Shown piece by piece: positions 1-10,106 of a DNA stretch of 64,000 nucleotides. The notes beneath the pieces are model-generated. The model had not been told where the DNA came from, did no database searches, and saw only the letters and a program-made list of their open reading frames with translations. How positions within the stretch are numbered: position 1 is the stretch's first letter; each line of letters starts with the position of its first letter. Location: NCBI RefSeq assembly GCF_019052805.1, contig NZ_JAHQRJ010000001.1, positions 3,720,001 through 3,784,000 of the forward strand, written 5' to 3'. The position numbers were made by a program, and so were the translations under genes. Source of the DNA: Noviherbaspirillum sp. L7-7A (GTDB lineage Bacteria; Pseudomonadota; Gammaproteobacteria; Burkholderiales; Burkholderiaceae_D).

Positions 1-297
1 GTGATCGACCACGGCCGGATGATCGCCGAAGGCGGTCCGCGCGAGCTGATTGCCGCGCATATCGAGGCCCAGGTGATCGAAGCCTACGGCGAGAATGCGC
101 TCGCCTGGGGCGACGCGCAGGGCCGCAGGCTGTCGGAGCGCTTCGAAATCAGCGGCGAGACTGTTTTCTGCTACACCAATAACGCGCAGCCGCTGCTCGA
201 CAGCCTGGCCACTGTGAGCGGCGTGCGCTATATCCATCGTCCGGCCAACCTGGAAGACCTGTTCCTGAAGCTGACCGGCCGCGAAATGAGGGACTGA
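1..297 (+). CDS. nodI: NodI-like ABC exporter ATPase, C-terminal part
   Basis: This is the last 98 residues of an ABC transporter ATP-binding subunit; the start lies left of the window, so the first codon shown is not a real start. The fragment begins after the Walker B region with the DHGRMIAEG stretch that follows the H-loop in drug and nodulation exporter ATPases. It ends with the tail (NLEDLFLKLTGREMRD) typical of NodI/DrrA-type proteins. The stop is one base before the nodJ-like permease gene, so the two form an operon and one exporter. In rhizobia NodIJ exports lipochitin oligosaccharides; non-symbiotic Burkholderiales carry close homologues of unknown substrate, and I infer that case here. 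Confidence 0.85.
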   Translation: MIDHGRMIAEGGPRELIAAHIEAQVIEAYGENALAWGDAQGRRLSERFEISGETVFCYTNNAQPLLDSLATVSGVRYIHRPANLEDLFLKLTGREMRD

Positions 298-298
298 G

Positions 299-1087
299 AT
301 GAGCACCACCGCACTGTATGCGCTGCCGGCATTCTCGCTGCGCTTCCTGCCGATCTGGCGTCGCAATTTCCTGGTCTGGAAAAAGCTGGCAGTGGCCAGC
401 GTGCTGGGCAATATCGCCGACCCGCTGATTACCCTGATCGCCTTCGGCTACGGGCTGGGCAGCCTGCTGCAGACCATCAATGGCATTCCCTATATCCACT
501 TCCTGGCATCGGGCTCGATCTGCATGTCGGTGATGATGGCGTCCTCGTTCGAGTCGCTTTACTCGGCCTTCTCGCGCATGCATGTGCAGAAGACCTGGGA
601 AGCGCTGCTCAATGCGCCACTGGCGCTGGACGACGTGGTGCTGGCCGAGATGCTGTGGGCCGCCACCAAGTCGCTGTTCTCGGGCATTGCCATCCTGTGC
701 GTGATGTTCCTGCTCGGCATAGGCCTGCATCCGCATACGCTGCTGACGCTGCCGCTGCTGTTCCTGATCGGCATGACCTTCGCCTCGCTCGGCCTGGTAT
801 TCAATGCGATTGCGCAGGGCTATGATTTCTTTACCTACTATTTCACGCTGGTGCTGACGCCGATGATCTTTCTGTCGGGCGTCTATTACCCGGTGGCGCA
901 GTTGCCGGGCTGGCTGCAGCTGGTATCGCAATTCCTGCCGCTGGGCGCGGCGGTGAATCTGGTGCGGCCGCTGATCCTGGGCACCTGGCCGGCAACGCCC
1001 GTGGCTGACCTGGCCATCCTGCTGGTCTATTGCATCGGCGGCTTCTACCTGGCCACCATGCTGACCCGCAAGCGCCTGCTGAAGTAG
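299..1087 (+). CDS. nodJ: NodJ-like ABC-2 type exporter permease
   Basis: A 262-residue inner membrane protein with about six hydrophobic segments, the usual size and layout of ABC-2 family permeases. The stretch around FLSGVYYPVAQLPGWLQ is the conserved region before the last membrane segments in this family. It follows the ATPase gene with a one-base gap and is its membrane partner. The pair resembles NodIJ, but no nodulation genes are present, so the substrate is not known. The start at ATG 299 is supported by this tight coupling. Confidence 0.88.
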   Translation: MSTTALYALPAFSLRFLPIWRRNFLVWKKLAVASVLGNIADPLITLIAFGYGLGSLLQTINGIPYIHFLASGSICMSVMMASSFESLYSAFSRMHVQKTWEALLNAPLALDDVVLAEMLWAATKSLFSGIAILCVMFLLGIGLHPHTLLTLPLLFLIGMTFASLGLVFNAIAQGYDFFTYYFTLVLTPMIFLSGVYYPVAQLPGWLQLVSQFLPLGAAVNLVRPLILGTWPATPVADLAILLVYCIGGFYLATMLTRKRLLK

Positions 1088-1115
1088 GCAAGCGCCTGAC
1101 CGAAGGAGGAACGAT

Positions 1116-1448
1116 ATGGAACAGGCAATGCTCGTGCTGACCAACATGGCCGACGCCGCGAGCGCGCGCAGTCTCGCCAGGGCACTGGTGGAGCGCCGGC
1201 TCGCGGCTTGCGTGAATCTAGTGCCGGGCGTGCAATCGGTGTACCGCTGGCAGGGCGAGGTCGAGGAGGCAGAGGAAGTCACGCTATTCATCAAGACCAG
1301 CGCCGACCGTTACGACGAGCTGGAACAGGCAATCAGGCAGTTGCATCCCTACACGCTACCCGAGGTGATTGCCGTGCCGGTGCAGGCCGGCCTGCAGCCT
1401 TACCTGAACTGGATCACGCGGGAAACCAGGAAAGACATCCATGCTTGA
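1116..1448 (+). CDS. cutA: Divalent cation tolerance protein CutA
   Basis: A 110-residue soluble protein of the CutA1 family, small trimeric proteins with a ferredoxin-like fold linked to copper tolerance in E. coli. The family signature is visible: VERRLAACVNLVPGVQSVYRWQG followed by EVTLFIKT and the HPYTLPEVIAVPV segment. A strong ribosome binding site (AAGGAGGAAC) lies just before the ATG. Its end overlaps the start of dsbD by 8 bases, so the two are translationally coupled. The same cutA-dsbD pairing is common in proteobacteria and suggests a shared role in copper or envelope thiol stress. Confidence 0.93.
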   Translation: MEQAMLVLTNMADAASARSLARALVERRLAACVNLVPGVQSVYRWQGEVEEAEEVTLFIKTSADRYDELEQAIRQLHPYTLPEVIAVPVQAGLQPYLNWITRETRKDIHA

Positions 1449-3228
1449 CACGGTATTACGCCATCGCCTGCCAGTGTGGCTCGGTCTGCTTGCCATGCTG
1501 CTGAGCCTGTTCGCGCCTGCTGTGCGGGCCGCTGATGATTATCTGGAGCCGGAAGCGGCATTCCGCTTTGCCAGCCGGATGCTCGATCCGGGGACGGTCG
1601 AAGTCACCTACCAGATTGCCGAAGGCTATTACATGTACCGCGAGCGCTTCGCTTTCCGGGCCGAGGGCGCAACCCTGGGCGAGCCGGTGATCCCGCCAGG
1701 CAAGGTCAAGTTCGACGAGACGTTCCAGAAGGATGTCGAGACCTACAGAAAGACGGTGGTCATCACGATCCCGGTGCAGGCGGCCGGGCCGTTCCTGCTG
1801 GTTGCCACCAGCCAGGGCTGTGCCGACAAGGGCCTGTGCTATACACCCATGGATTCCCAGGCCCGGCTGTCGCCTACCGGAGGCGGCGGCCTGCTGGCTG
1901 CGGCGCGCGGGCTGGATGCGCAGGGTGCAAGCACCGCTCCCACGGCATCGCCAGCCACGGATTCCGAGATGGGGCGTATCGAATCATCGCTGCGCAGTGG
2001 CCGTCTGCTGGCCATCATGCCGCTGTTCCTGCTGCTTGGACTCGGGCTGTCGTTTACGCCATGCGTCTTGCCCATGGTGCCGATCCTGTCCTTCATCATC
2101 GTCGGCGAGGGCGCGAAGGCGACCCGCCTGCGCGGCTTCGTGCTGTCGGCGACCTACAGCCTGGGCATGGCGATTGTCTACACCCTGCTGGGCGTGTCGG
2201 CCGGCCTGCTGGGCGAGGGGCTGTCCGCCGCGCTGCAAAATCCCTGGGTGCTGTCTGCCTTCGCGCTGCTGATGGCGATGCTGTCGCTGTCCATGTTCGG
2301 CGTCTATCAATTGCAGATGCCGGCCATGGTGCAGACGCGCCTGACCCAGCTTTCCGAGAAGCAGACGGCAGGCAAGCTGGCCGGCGTATTCGTCATGGGC
2401 GCGCTGTCGGCGCTGATCGTCGGTCCCTGCGTGGCGGCGCCGCTGGCCGGAGCCTTGCTCTACATCAGCCAGACGCGCGACGTGGTGGTCGGCGGCAGCG
2501 CCCTGTTTGCAATGGCGGTCGGCATGAGCATTCCGCTGCTGGCCATCGGCCTGTCGGCGGGCGCCTTGCTGCCGCGTGCCGGCGCCTGGATGGAGGCGGT
2601 GAAACGGTTCTTCGGCGTGCTGATGCTGGCCGTGGCGTTGTGGATGGTGGCGCCCGTGTTGCCGGGCTGGCTGCAGATGGCTGGATGGGCTGCGCTTGGC
2701 ATCGGCTATGGGGCCTGGCTGATCGTCCCGCGCGGCGCGGGCTGGCGCAGCAAGCTTGCCGGCATGCTGTTCATGCTGCTGGGCGCGGTGCAACTGGCGG
2801 GGCTGGCAAGTGGTGGGCGCGATCCGCTGGCGCCATTGGCGCATCTGGGGAGCGACCATCATGTCACTCGCTTTGAGCGCGTCAGGTCGATTGCGGAACT
2901 CGACGCCGCATTGGCGCAGGCGAAAGCCCAGGGCAAGCCGGCGATGCTGGACTTCTATGCCGACTGGTGCGTCTCGTGCAAGGAGATGGAAAAGCTGACC
3001 TTCACCGACGCCCGGGTGCGGCAGCAGTTCGAAGGCATGGTGCTGCTGCAGGCCGACGTTACCGCCAACAATGCCGACGACCGTGCGCTGCTGAAGCGGT
3101 TCCGGCTGTTCGGCCCGCCGGGCATCATCCTCTTTGGCAAGGATGGCGTGGAAACGACGCAAGGCCGGGTCATCGGCTATCAGGATGCCGACCGTTTCCT
3201 GCGCTCGCTTGCCATGGTCGACCGCTGA
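1441..3228 (+). CDS. dsbD: Thiol:disulfide interchange protein DsbD
   Basis: A 595-residue membrane protein that carries electrons from cytoplasmic thioredoxin to periplasmic thiol proteins such as DsbC and the cytochrome c maturation factors. All three modules are visible: a signal peptide (about residues 1-30) and N-terminal domain with the cysteine pair C127/C133; a central domain of about eight membrane segments with C208 (FTPCVLP) and C330 (GPCVAAP); and a C-terminal thioredoxin domain with WCVSC, C510/C513. The reducing power could support the System II cytochrome genes further right. The start overlaps cutA by 8 bases. Length is normal for the family. Confidence 0.95.
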   Translation: MLDTVLRHRLPVWLGLLAMLLSLFAPAVRAADDYLEPEAAFRFASRMLDPGTVEVTYQIAEGYYMYRERFAFRAEGATLGEPVIPPGKVKFDETFQKDVETYRKTVVITIPVQAAGPFLLVATSQGCADKGLCYTPMDSQARLSPTGGGGLLAAARGLDAQGASTAPTASPATDSEMGRIESSLRSGRLLAIMPLFLLLGLGLSFTPCVLPMVPILSFIIVGEGAKATRLRGFVLSATYSLGMAIVYTLLGVSAGLLGEGLSAALQNPWVLSAFALLMAMLSLSMFGVYQLQMPAMVQTRLTQLSEKQTAGKLAGVFVMGALSALIVGPCVAAPLAGALLYISQTRDVVVGGSALFAMAVGMSIPLLAIGLSAGALLPRAGAWMEAVKRFFGVLMLAVALWMVAPVLPGWLQMAGWAALGIGYGAWLIVPRGAGWRSKLAGMLFMLLGAVQLAGLASGGRDPLAPLAHLGSDHHVTRFERVRSIAELDAALAQAKAQGKPAMLDFYADWCVSCKEMEKLTFTDARVRQQFEGMVLLQADVTANNADDRALLKRFRLFGPPGIILFGKDGVETTQGRVIGYQDADRFLRSLAMVDR

Positions 3229-3265
3229 CCTGACCGCAGGTAATTTGCATAATCGGTAAAAATCG

Positions 3266-3295
3266 TTGGAGCCGCGCTGGTACAGGCGCTATAGT
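3266..3295 (+). promoter_or_regulatory. Candidate sigma-70 promoter of the peroxiredoxin gene
   Basis: A TTGGAG hexamer (3266-3271) and a TATAGT hexamer (3290-3295) are 18 bases apart, 33 bases upstream of the peroxiredoxin start. The gap between dsbD and this gene is 99 bases, so an independent promoter is plausible. No OxyR-type site was recognised. Confidence 0.45.
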
Positions 3296-3327
3296 TTTCA
3301 TTTCTACAACAAGGCAAGGAGAGCAAG

Positions 3328-3969
3328 ATGAGCTTACGTTTAGGCGATACCGCACCGGACTTCGAGCAGGATTCCTCGATAGGCCGCATCCGCTTCCATG
3401 AGTGGGCTGGTGACTCGTGGGTCGTGCTGTTCTCCCACCCGGCAGACTTCACGCCGGTCTGCACCACCGAGCTGGGCCTGACCGCGAAGCTGAAGTCGGA
3501 ATTCGACAAGCGCAATGTGAAGGCAATCGCACTGTCGGTCGACCCGGCCGAGAAGCATGTGGACTGGATCAAGGACATCGAGGAAACCCAGCAGACCGTG
3601 GTGGGCTTCCCCATTCTCGCCGACGCCGACAAGACCGTGGCGACGCTGTACGACATGATCCATCCGGAACAGTCGGAAACCATGACGGTGCGCTCGCTGT
3701 TCGTGATCGATCCGAAAAAGAAAGTGCGCCTGATCATCACCTACCCGATGAGCACCGGCCGCAACTTCGACGAGGTGCTGCGCGTCATCGATGCGCTGCA
3801 ACTGACGGACAAGTACACGGTGGCCACGCCGGGCAACTGGCGCGATGGCGACGACGTCATCATTCCGCTGAGCATCCAGGACGAGGCGGTCATCAAGCAG
3901 AAATATCCGAAGGGCTACACCGCGCCCAAGCCCTATCTGCGCCTGACGCCGCAGCCGGACAAGCAATGA
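3328..3969 (+). CDS. 1-Cys peroxiredoxin (Prx6 type)
   Basis: A 213-residue peroxiredoxin that reduces hydrogen peroxide and alkyl hydroperoxides in the cytosol. The peroxidatic cysteine is C45 in the motif HPADFTPVCTTEL, and the long C-terminal arm with the PGNW and PKGYTAPKPYLR segments is typical of the Prx6 subgroup (1-Cys). No resolving cysteine is apparent elsewhere in the chain, so an external reductant is expected. A good ribosome binding site (AAGGAGAGC) precedes the ATG. The gene is monocistronic, between its own candidate promoter and a strong terminator. The substrate range cannot be told from sequence. Confidence 0.93.
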   Translation: MSLRLGDTAPDFEQDSSIGRIRFHEWAGDSWVVLFSHPADFTPVCTTELGLTAKLKSEFDKRNVKAIALSVDPAEKHVDWIKDIEETQQTVVGFPILADADKTVATLYDMIHPEQSETMTVRSLFVIDPKKKVRLIITYPMSTGRNFDEVLRVIDALQLTDKYTVATPGNWRDGDDVIIPLSIQDEAVIKQKYPKGYTAPKPYLRLTPQPDKQ

Positions 3970-3998
3970 GCAGCAAGTAAGAAGTAACAAGCAACAAT

Positions 3999-4028
3999 AA
4001 AAAGCGCCTCCGTACGGAGGCGCTTTTT
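3999..4028. terminator. Bidirectional intrinsic terminator
   Basis: A perfect 20-base palindrome (4004-4023, GCGCCTCC arms) is flanked by an A-run on the left and a T-run on the right, so it works as a Rho-independent terminator in both directions. It ends the peroxiredoxin gene from the left and the corA gene from the right; it overlaps the corA stop codon by two bases. Confidence 0.93.
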
Positions 4029-5133
4029 ATTTCGGGCGGACGTCCGTCCTGACGAAGTCGCGGACCCGTTCCTCGATATAGCGCTTGCGACGGAAGAAGA
4101 ACAGCAGCACCCCCACCATCACCACCATGGCGCCCATGGTGATCCAGAAACCTTCCCGGTTCTTCAGCAGCGGCATGACCTCGAAATTCATGCCGAAGAT
4201 GCCGGTGACCAGCGTCAGCGGCATGAACAGCGCCGTGATCACGGTGAGCGTGCGCATGATCTCGCTGGTGCGGTGGGCCATGGCCGCGAAGTGGATCTGC
4301 ACCGCCGACTCGATCGATGATTCAAGCCGGCGCGCATGATTGAGCACGCGGGTGATGTGCTCCATCACATCATTGATGCGCACCAGCAGCAGGTCGTTGG
4401 CCCGGCTGTCGTCCTGGCCGTGGAAGGTGTCGACGAAATGGTCGCGCAGTTCCTGCAGCGCGTCATGCTGCTCTTCGCAGAGATGGTCGAGCTTTCTCAG
4501 TTCGATGCGTGCATCCAGCAGCGCCATCCAGTCATTGAAGGGTCGCTGGGTATTGAGCAGCGCCCGCTGCCAGCGGTCGATCTGCAACGACAGCGGTGCG
4601 CGCAGGTCGAGATACTGGTCCACCATCGCATTGAGCAGACGCAGCATCAGCTCGCGCGGCGAGGAGGGCGGCCGGCCGCTGTGGCTGCTGCCATTGGCCT
4701 TGGGCCGGTACTCGAGCAGACGGCTACGGGCCGCTTCGATGGTGCGGCTATGTTCCGCCCGCACCGTCACCAGCGCATTGTCCATCACCAGGAAGGTGAC
4801 CGGGCGGGTGACGATCCTGGTGTTGCCGCCCGGCGTTTTGCCTACTTCGGTGCCGCCTGCCTCGCCATTGAGCGCCAGCTTGCGAAACACCACCATTTCG
4901 TAATCCTGGGTTGCGTCAAAATAGGAAGGATGCCGCAGATTGACGGCATCGGTCAGATGCGGATCGTAGACGGCAACGCCGGTTGCCCGCTCCACCGCCG
5001 CCCGCCATTCTTCGGGCGCCGCCGCCACTTCCTCATGGCTGGCATCGAGCCAGAGAAAGGCCTGCGACGGAAGGATGGACGGCAATTCGTCCAGGCGGCT
5101 TACCTGCGCGTGGGTAATCAGGAAGAGATCCAT
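4027..5133 (-). CDS. corA: CorA-family divalent metal ion transporter
   Basis: A 368-residue member of the CorA family, homopentameric channels for Mg2+ and related ions. A large cytoplasmic domain (about 1-290) is followed by two membrane segments near the C-terminus with the diagnostic GMN motif at 314-316 (GIFGMNFE). The C-terminus is basic. The branch looks like the ZntB/CorA-like group, in which Zn2+ efflux or uptake has also been described, so the exact ion is uncertain. It is convergent with the peroxiredoxin gene and lies 24 bases downstream of hemB on the same strand, so it may be co-transcribed with hemB. Confidence 0.9.
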   Translation of the reverse strand: MDLFLITHAQVSRLDELPSILPSQAFLWLDASHEEVAAAPEEWRAAVERATGVAVYDPHLTDAVNLRHPSYFDATQDYEMVVFRKLALNGEAGGTEVGKTPGGNTRIVTRPVTFLVMDNALVTVRAEHSRTIEAARSRLLEYRPKANGSSHSGRPPSSPRELMLRLLNAMVDQYLDLRAPLSLQIDRWQRALLNTQRPFNDWMALLDARIELRKLDHLCEEQHDALQELRDHFVDTFHGQDDSRANDLLLVRINDVMEHITRVLNHARRLESSIESAVQIHFAAMAHRTSEIMRTLTVITALFMPLTLVTGIFGMNFEVMPLLKNREGFWITMGAMVVMVGVLLFFFRRKRYIEERVRDFVRTDVRPK

Positions 5134-5157
5134 GCAGGCAGACTGCTCCGGGCGTGA

Positions 5158-6225
<1,068 letters not shown>

Positions 6226-6320
6226 TCAGGAATATGCATCTCATACCGACAGGTGCGTCAAGTACCTCCCGCTTCTCCTCCCTGAGCGGGGCCTTTCGTT
6301 CTTGACGATAGGCGTTACTA

Positions 6321-6355
6321 CCCTGGAGATACTCCCCTTTCTCCAGGGTTTTTTT
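6321..6355 (+). terminator. Terminator-like hairpin on the strand opposite hemB/engB
   Basis: An 8-base perfect stem (CCCTGGAG at 6321-6328 with CTCCAGGG at 6341-6348) is followed on the plus strand by a run of seven T. This has the shape of an intrinsic terminator for a plus-strand transcript, yet both flanking genes are on the minus strand. Read on the minus strand the same stem forms the start of the hemB leader, with AAAGGGGAGTA in the loop. Either an antisense or small RNA ends here, or it is a leader hairpin of hemB. Confidence 0.5.
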
Positions 6356-7091
6356 ATGCCTTTTCGCCATCCTGAGCCTGGGGCGCACCCTCGCTGCCCG
6401 GCGCATCCGCGTTCTCATCCTGTCGCGGGAGATTCAGGCCCAGCAGAATTTCGATGCGTTCGGTCGCTTCTTCCAGTCCGGTGCGCTTCAATGCGGAAAA
6501 CAGCTGGGCCGTAAACGGGCATGGGCTGCCGTCTTCCTGCACATAGCTGCCCAGCAGGGTACGGGCCTGGCGCAGCGCATTGGCGGCGTCGTTGCGGTTG
6601 AGCTTGTCCGCCTTGCTGAGGATGCAATGGATGGGCTTGCCGGTTGGCGCAAACCATTCCAGCATCTGCAGGTCGAGGTCGGTGAAGGGACGGCGCGAAT
6701 CGACGATCAGCACCAGCGCAGCCAGCTGCTCGCGCCGCTGCACATAGTCGCCCAGCAGGCGCTGCCAGTGCAGCTTGGCATCGCCCGACACTTCGGCATA
6801 GCCATAACCAGGCAGGTCCACCAGCAGGCCGCGGATCTCGTCGACCCGGGTTTCATCCTTGCGGTGCTGGCCCACATGGGCGCCACCGATCGAAAAGTAA
6901 TTGATATGCTGCGTGCGGCCCGGCGTCTTGGAAGCGAATGCCAGCTTCTTCTGGTTGCACAGTACGTTGATTGCGGTGGACTTGCCGGCATTGGAGCGGC
7001 CCGCGAAGGCAATTTCCGGAACCTGCGTACCGGGAAGGTCGCGCAGATGGTTGACGGTGGTGAAGAAACGTGCCTGCCAGAGTTGGGACAT
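6354..7091 (-). CDS. engB: Ribosome biogenesis GTP-binding protein EngB (YihA/YsxC)
   Basis: A 245-residue GTPase needed for large ribosomal subunit assembly. The G motifs are clear: G1 GRSNAGKS (31-38), G3 DLPGYG, G4 SKAD. I take ATG 7091 (MSQLWQARF) as the start because homologues begin there; the frame is open further upstream to 7175 but that part is not conserved in style. The C-terminus carries a charged tail of about 20 residues ([14 protein letters not shown] region), a common variable extension. It is divergent from the cytochrome c4 gene across a 149-base gap containing a perfect palindrome. Confidence 0.94.
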   Translation of the reverse strand: MSQLWQARFFTTVNHLRDLPGTQVPEIAFAGRSNAGKSTAINVLCNQKKLAFASKTPGRTQHINYFSIGGAHVGQHRKDETRVDEIRGLLVDLPGYGYAEVSGDAKLHWQRLLGDYVQRREQLAALVLIVDSRRPFTDLDLQMLEWFAPTGKPIHCILSKADKLNRNDAANALRQARTLLGSYVQEDGSPCPFTAQLFSALKRTGLEEATERIEILLGLNLPRQDENADAPGSEGAPQAQDGEKA

Positions 7092-7134
7092 GGTTTGTAC
7101 AGAATATACTGCTGGGAAGGCGAAAGCCGGAAAG

Positions 7135-7148
7135 CTATTGTACAATAG
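7135..7148. promoter_or_regulatory. Perfect palindrome with back-to-back TACAAT hexamers
   Basis: CTATTGTACAATAG is a perfect 14-base palindrome in the divergent engB / cytochrome c4 intergenic region. It places a TACAAT (-10-like) hexamer on each strand (7141-7146 on plus, 7142-7137 on minus). Good -35 partners were not found at 17 bases for either strand, so it may be a shared promoter core or a protein-binding site. Confidence 0.35.
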
Positions 7149-7240
7149 GCGGTTAAATGCTGTCGTGCCAGTCAATGAGATTCAGCGCAGGGCAGATGGA
7201 CGGCGGTTAAGAATCTAAAATCAAGCCTCAGGGTGTCTGA

Positions 7241-7900
7241 ATGAATCGTGCGTTTCTACCAGTTGCAAAATCCTTGTTTATCGCAATGCTGGCAGTATCC
7301 TCCCTGGCCGGTGCTGCCGAAGGCGCCAAAGCCGTGAAAGTGGATCCCGCAAAGGGCGAAACTATTTACACCAATGGCGATGCCTCCCGCAACATCCCGG
7401 CATGCGTTGCATGCCATGGCGCGGCTGGTAACTCCACTATCGTCCAGAACCCGAAGCTGGCTGCGCAGCACGAGTCCTACACTTACAAGCAACTGACCAA
7501 TTTCCGTACGCCCGAGCGCAACAATCCGATCATGACGCCGATCGCCAAGGCGCTGACTGAAGAAGACATGCACAATGTCGCCGCCTGGCTGGACAAGCAG
7601 GAAAGCAAGCCGGGCGCAGCCAAGAACAAGGCCTCGATCGACCTGGGCAAGAAGATTTACCGCGGTGGCATTGCCGATAAAAACGTGCCGGCCTGCGCAA
7701 GCTGCCATGGCGCCAACGGCGCTGGCATCCCGGCGCCCTACGCAAGGCTGGCTGGCCAGCATCAGGAATACACGGCCGCGCAGCTGACCGCCTTCCGTGG
7801 CGGCACCCGCAACAACAGCCAGCAGATGACCATGATCGCCAGCCGCCTGTCTGACGCGGAAATAGCAGCAGTTTCGGACTACATCGCCGGCCTCAAATAA
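7241..7900 (+). CDS. Di-heme cytochrome c4
   Basis: A 219-residue periplasmic cytochrome made of two similar c-type domains. A signal peptide spans about residues 1-25 (cleaved near AGAAEGA). Heme sites are CVACH at 55-59 and CASCH at 152-156, each followed by the repeated pattern in which the chain continues to a methionine ligand. Cytochrome c4 passes electrons from the bc1 complex to terminal oxidases. The next genes (ccsB, ccsA) encode the System II heme ligation machinery that would attach its hemes. A strong terminator follows, so it is probably a separate transcript from ccsB. Confidence 0.95.
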   Translation: MNRAFLPVAKSLFIAMLAVSSLAGAAEGAKAVKVDPAKGETIYTNGDASRNIPACVACHGAAGNSTIVQNPKLAAQHESYTYKQLTNFRTPERNNPIMTPIAKALTEEDMHNVAAWLDKQESKPGAAKNKASIDLGKKIYRGGIADKNVPACASCHGANGAGIPAPYARLAGQHQEYTAAQLTAFRGGTRNNSQQMTMIASRLSDAEIAAVSDYIAGLK

Positions 7901-7931
7901 GCAGACAAGAAGAACAACAAGACCGAAAGAA

Positions 7932-7959
7932 GGGGCGGCCGTGGCTGCCCCTTTTTTTT
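7932..7959 (+). terminator. Intrinsic terminator after cytochrome c4
   Basis: An 8-base stem (GGGGCGGC at 7932-7939 with GCTGCCCC at 7944-7951, one G-T pair) with a four-base loop is followed by eight T. It lies 31 bases after the cytochrome c4 stop and 44 bases before ccsB. Confidence 0.92.
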
Positions 7960-8003
7960 CGTAAAACAGCCTTGTAGAAACAGCAACGCACAGAGATAGA
8001 ACC

Positions 8004-10106
8004 ATGAGCACCAGCACCGCAGGCATACAGTTGAAAACCGAGCGCCAGAAGCTGGCAGGCGTGGTCGAGCTGTTGTCATCCATGCGTTTCGCCATCAGCC
8101 TGTTGTCGGTGCTGGCGATTGCTTCCGTGATCGGCACGGTCATGAAGCAGAACGAGCCGATGACCAATTACGTCAATCAGTTCGGCCCGTTCTGGTTCGA
8201 TGTATTCGGCAAGCTCGGCCTGTACAGCGTCTATTCCGCTTGGTGGTTCTTGCTGATCCTGGCCTTCCTGGTCATGTCGACTTCCCTGTGCATCATCCGC
8301 AATGCGCCGCGCATGCTGGCAGACATGCGCAGCTGGCGCGAGAACGTGCGCGAGCAGTCGCTGCGCAACTTTCACCACAAGGCGGAATGGCGCGGCCAGC
8401 AGGGCGAGGCGCAACTGGTGCAGCAGAGCGCCGAGCGCATTGCGGCGCATGGCTACAAGGTCAGGATCGTGCAGAAGGACCAGGCCACGCTGATCACTGC
8501 CAAGCAGGGCGCAGCCAACAAATGGGGTTACATCTTTGCGCACAGCGCCATCGTGATCATCTGCGTCGGTGGCCTGCTCGATTCGGACCTGCCGATCCGC
8601 TTCCAGGAATCGATGTATGGCAAGACGCCCTTCATGGGCAATGGCGTGATTTCCGAGATTCCGGCGCAGCACCGGCTGGGACTGGCCAACCCCACATTCC
8701 GCGGCAACACCCTGATTCCGGAAGGCAGCAGCAGCAGCACGGCCATCATCCCGCGCCAGAACGGCGTCCTGCTGCAGGACCTGCCGTTCACCATCAAGCT
8801 GGAACGCTTCATCATCGATTTCTACTCCACCGGCATGCCCAAGCTGTTCGCCAGCGAAGTCCAGGTTACCGACAATGAAACCGGCAAGAGCTTTCCCGCC
8901 ACCATCAAGGTCAACCAGCCGCTGATCTACAAGGGCCTGGCGGTCTACCAGTCCAGCTTCGAGGATGGCGGCACCAAGCTCAAGGTGACTGGCTACCCGA
9001 TGAAAGGCGCGGGCAAGGACAGCTTCAGCCTGAGCGGCGAAGTCAGCGGCACTACGCCCCTGACCAACCGCAGCCAGGGCGGCAGCACCGAATACACGAT
9101 TGAATGGTCCGGCTTCCGGCCCTTCAATGTGGAAAACATGGCGCAGAACGGCCAGGACCTGCGCGCCGTCACCAAGGGCAAGAGCCTGGCCGATGAACTG
9201 CAGCAGCAGCTCGGCTCGGCGGGCAAGGGCGCCAATACCAAGGATCTGAAGAATGTCGGCCCCAGCCTGCAGTACAAGCTGCGCGACAAGACCGGCCAGG
9301 CCCGTGAATTCCACAACTACATGCAGCCCGTGCTGGTGGACGGCAGTTATGTCTTCCTGACCGGCGTGCGCGATACGCCGAACGACCAGTTCCGCTATCT
9401 GCGCATCCCGGCCGACGACAATGATTCGGTCGAGGAGTGGATGCGCTTGCGGGCGGCCCTGCAAAGCCCGGCAATGCGGCTGCAGGCGGCCGAACGCTAT
9501 GCGCAACGTGCCTTGCCGGGCGGCAGCGATGCGGTGCGCCGGCAACTGATCGAGTCTGCCCAGAAGGGCATGGACATCTTCGCCGGCAATGACAAGGAAG
9601 CCGGCTACGTCGCCGTCGCCCGTTTCCTGGAACGCATTCCGCAGGCGGACCAGGAAAAAGCGGCCGACATCTTCATGAAGATCCTCAACGGCACCCTGTG
9701 GGACCTGTGGCAGGCCGCGCGTGAAAAGGATGGCCTGAAGGCAGTGGAGGCGGACGACAAGCATGCCCGCTTCCTGCAGCTGGCAACCAATGCCTATGCC
9801 GATGCCTTCTTCTATGGCTCCCCGGTCTACCTCAATCTGACCTCGTTCGACGAGGTCAAGGCATCGGTCCTGCAGGTCACCCGGTCGCCGGGCAAGAATG
9901 TGGTCTATCTGGGCTGCTTGTTCCTGGTATTGGGCGTGTTTGCGATGCTTTACATCCGGGAACGCCGCGTCTGGGTATGGATCAAACCGGAAGGCGATGG
10001 CCGCGCCCATGCGCTGATGGCGATGAGCACCCAGCGCCGCACGCTGGATTTCGACAGGGAATACGACAAGCTGAAGGCTGCCCTGCTGCATGGGCAGGCC
10101 GCCTAG
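8004..10106 (+). CDS. ccsB: System II cytochrome c biogenesis protein CcsB/ResB
   Basis: A 700-residue membrane protein of the ResB family. It has three N-terminal membrane segments (about residues 30-50, 75-95 and 175-195), a long periplasmic domain, and one membrane segment near residue 640. With CcsA it moves heme to the outside and ligates it to apocytochrome CXXCH motifs. The ResB signature near the N-terminus (SSMRFAISLLSVLAIASVIGTVMKQNEP) is clear. The gene precedes ccsA by 128 bases, the usual order in Betaproteobacteria, and follows its likely client cytochrome c4. Confidence 0.93.
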   Translation: MSTSTAGIQLKTERQKLAGVVELLSSMRFAISLLSVLAIASVIGTVMKQNEPMTNYVNQFGPFWFDVFGKLGLYSVYSAWWFLLILAFLVMSTSLCIIRNAPRMLADMRSWRENVREQSLRNFHHKAEWRGQQGEAQLVQQSAERIAAHGYKVRIVQKDQATLITAKQGAANKWGYIFAHSAIVIICVGGLLDSDLPIRFQESMYGKTPFMGNGVISEIPAQHRLGLANPTFRGNTLIPEGSSSSTAIIPRQNGVLLQDLPFTIKLERFIIDFYSTGMPKLFASEVQVTDNETGKSFPATIKVNQPLIYKGLAVYQSSFEDGGTKLKVTGYPMKGAGKDSFSLSGEVSGTTPLTNRSQGGSTEYTIEWSGFRPFNVENMAQNGQDLRAVTKGKSLADELQQQLGSAGKGANTKDLKNVGPSLQYKLRDKTGQAREFHNYMQPVLVDGSYVFLTGVRDTPNDQFRYLRIPADDNDSVEEWMRLRAALQSPAMRLQAAERYAQRALPGGSDAVRRQLIESAQKGMDIFAGNDKEAGYVAVARFLERIPQADQEKAADIFMKILNGTLWDLWQAAREKDGLKAVEADDKHARFLQLATNAYADAFFYGSPVYLNLTSFDEVKASVLQVTRSPGKNVVYLGCLFLVLGVFAMLYIRERRVWVWIKPEGDGRAHALMAMSTQRRTLDFDREYDKLKAALLHGQAA

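Noticed and set aside
149-1294. A long minus-strand frame opposite nodJ and cutA
   Set aside because: Crosses two well-supported genes and has the low-complexity Gln/Arg/His style of antisense frames.
8076-10091. A 671-codon frame opposite ccsB
   Set aside because: No domain or ribosome binding site; the ccsB frame has clear ResB features.
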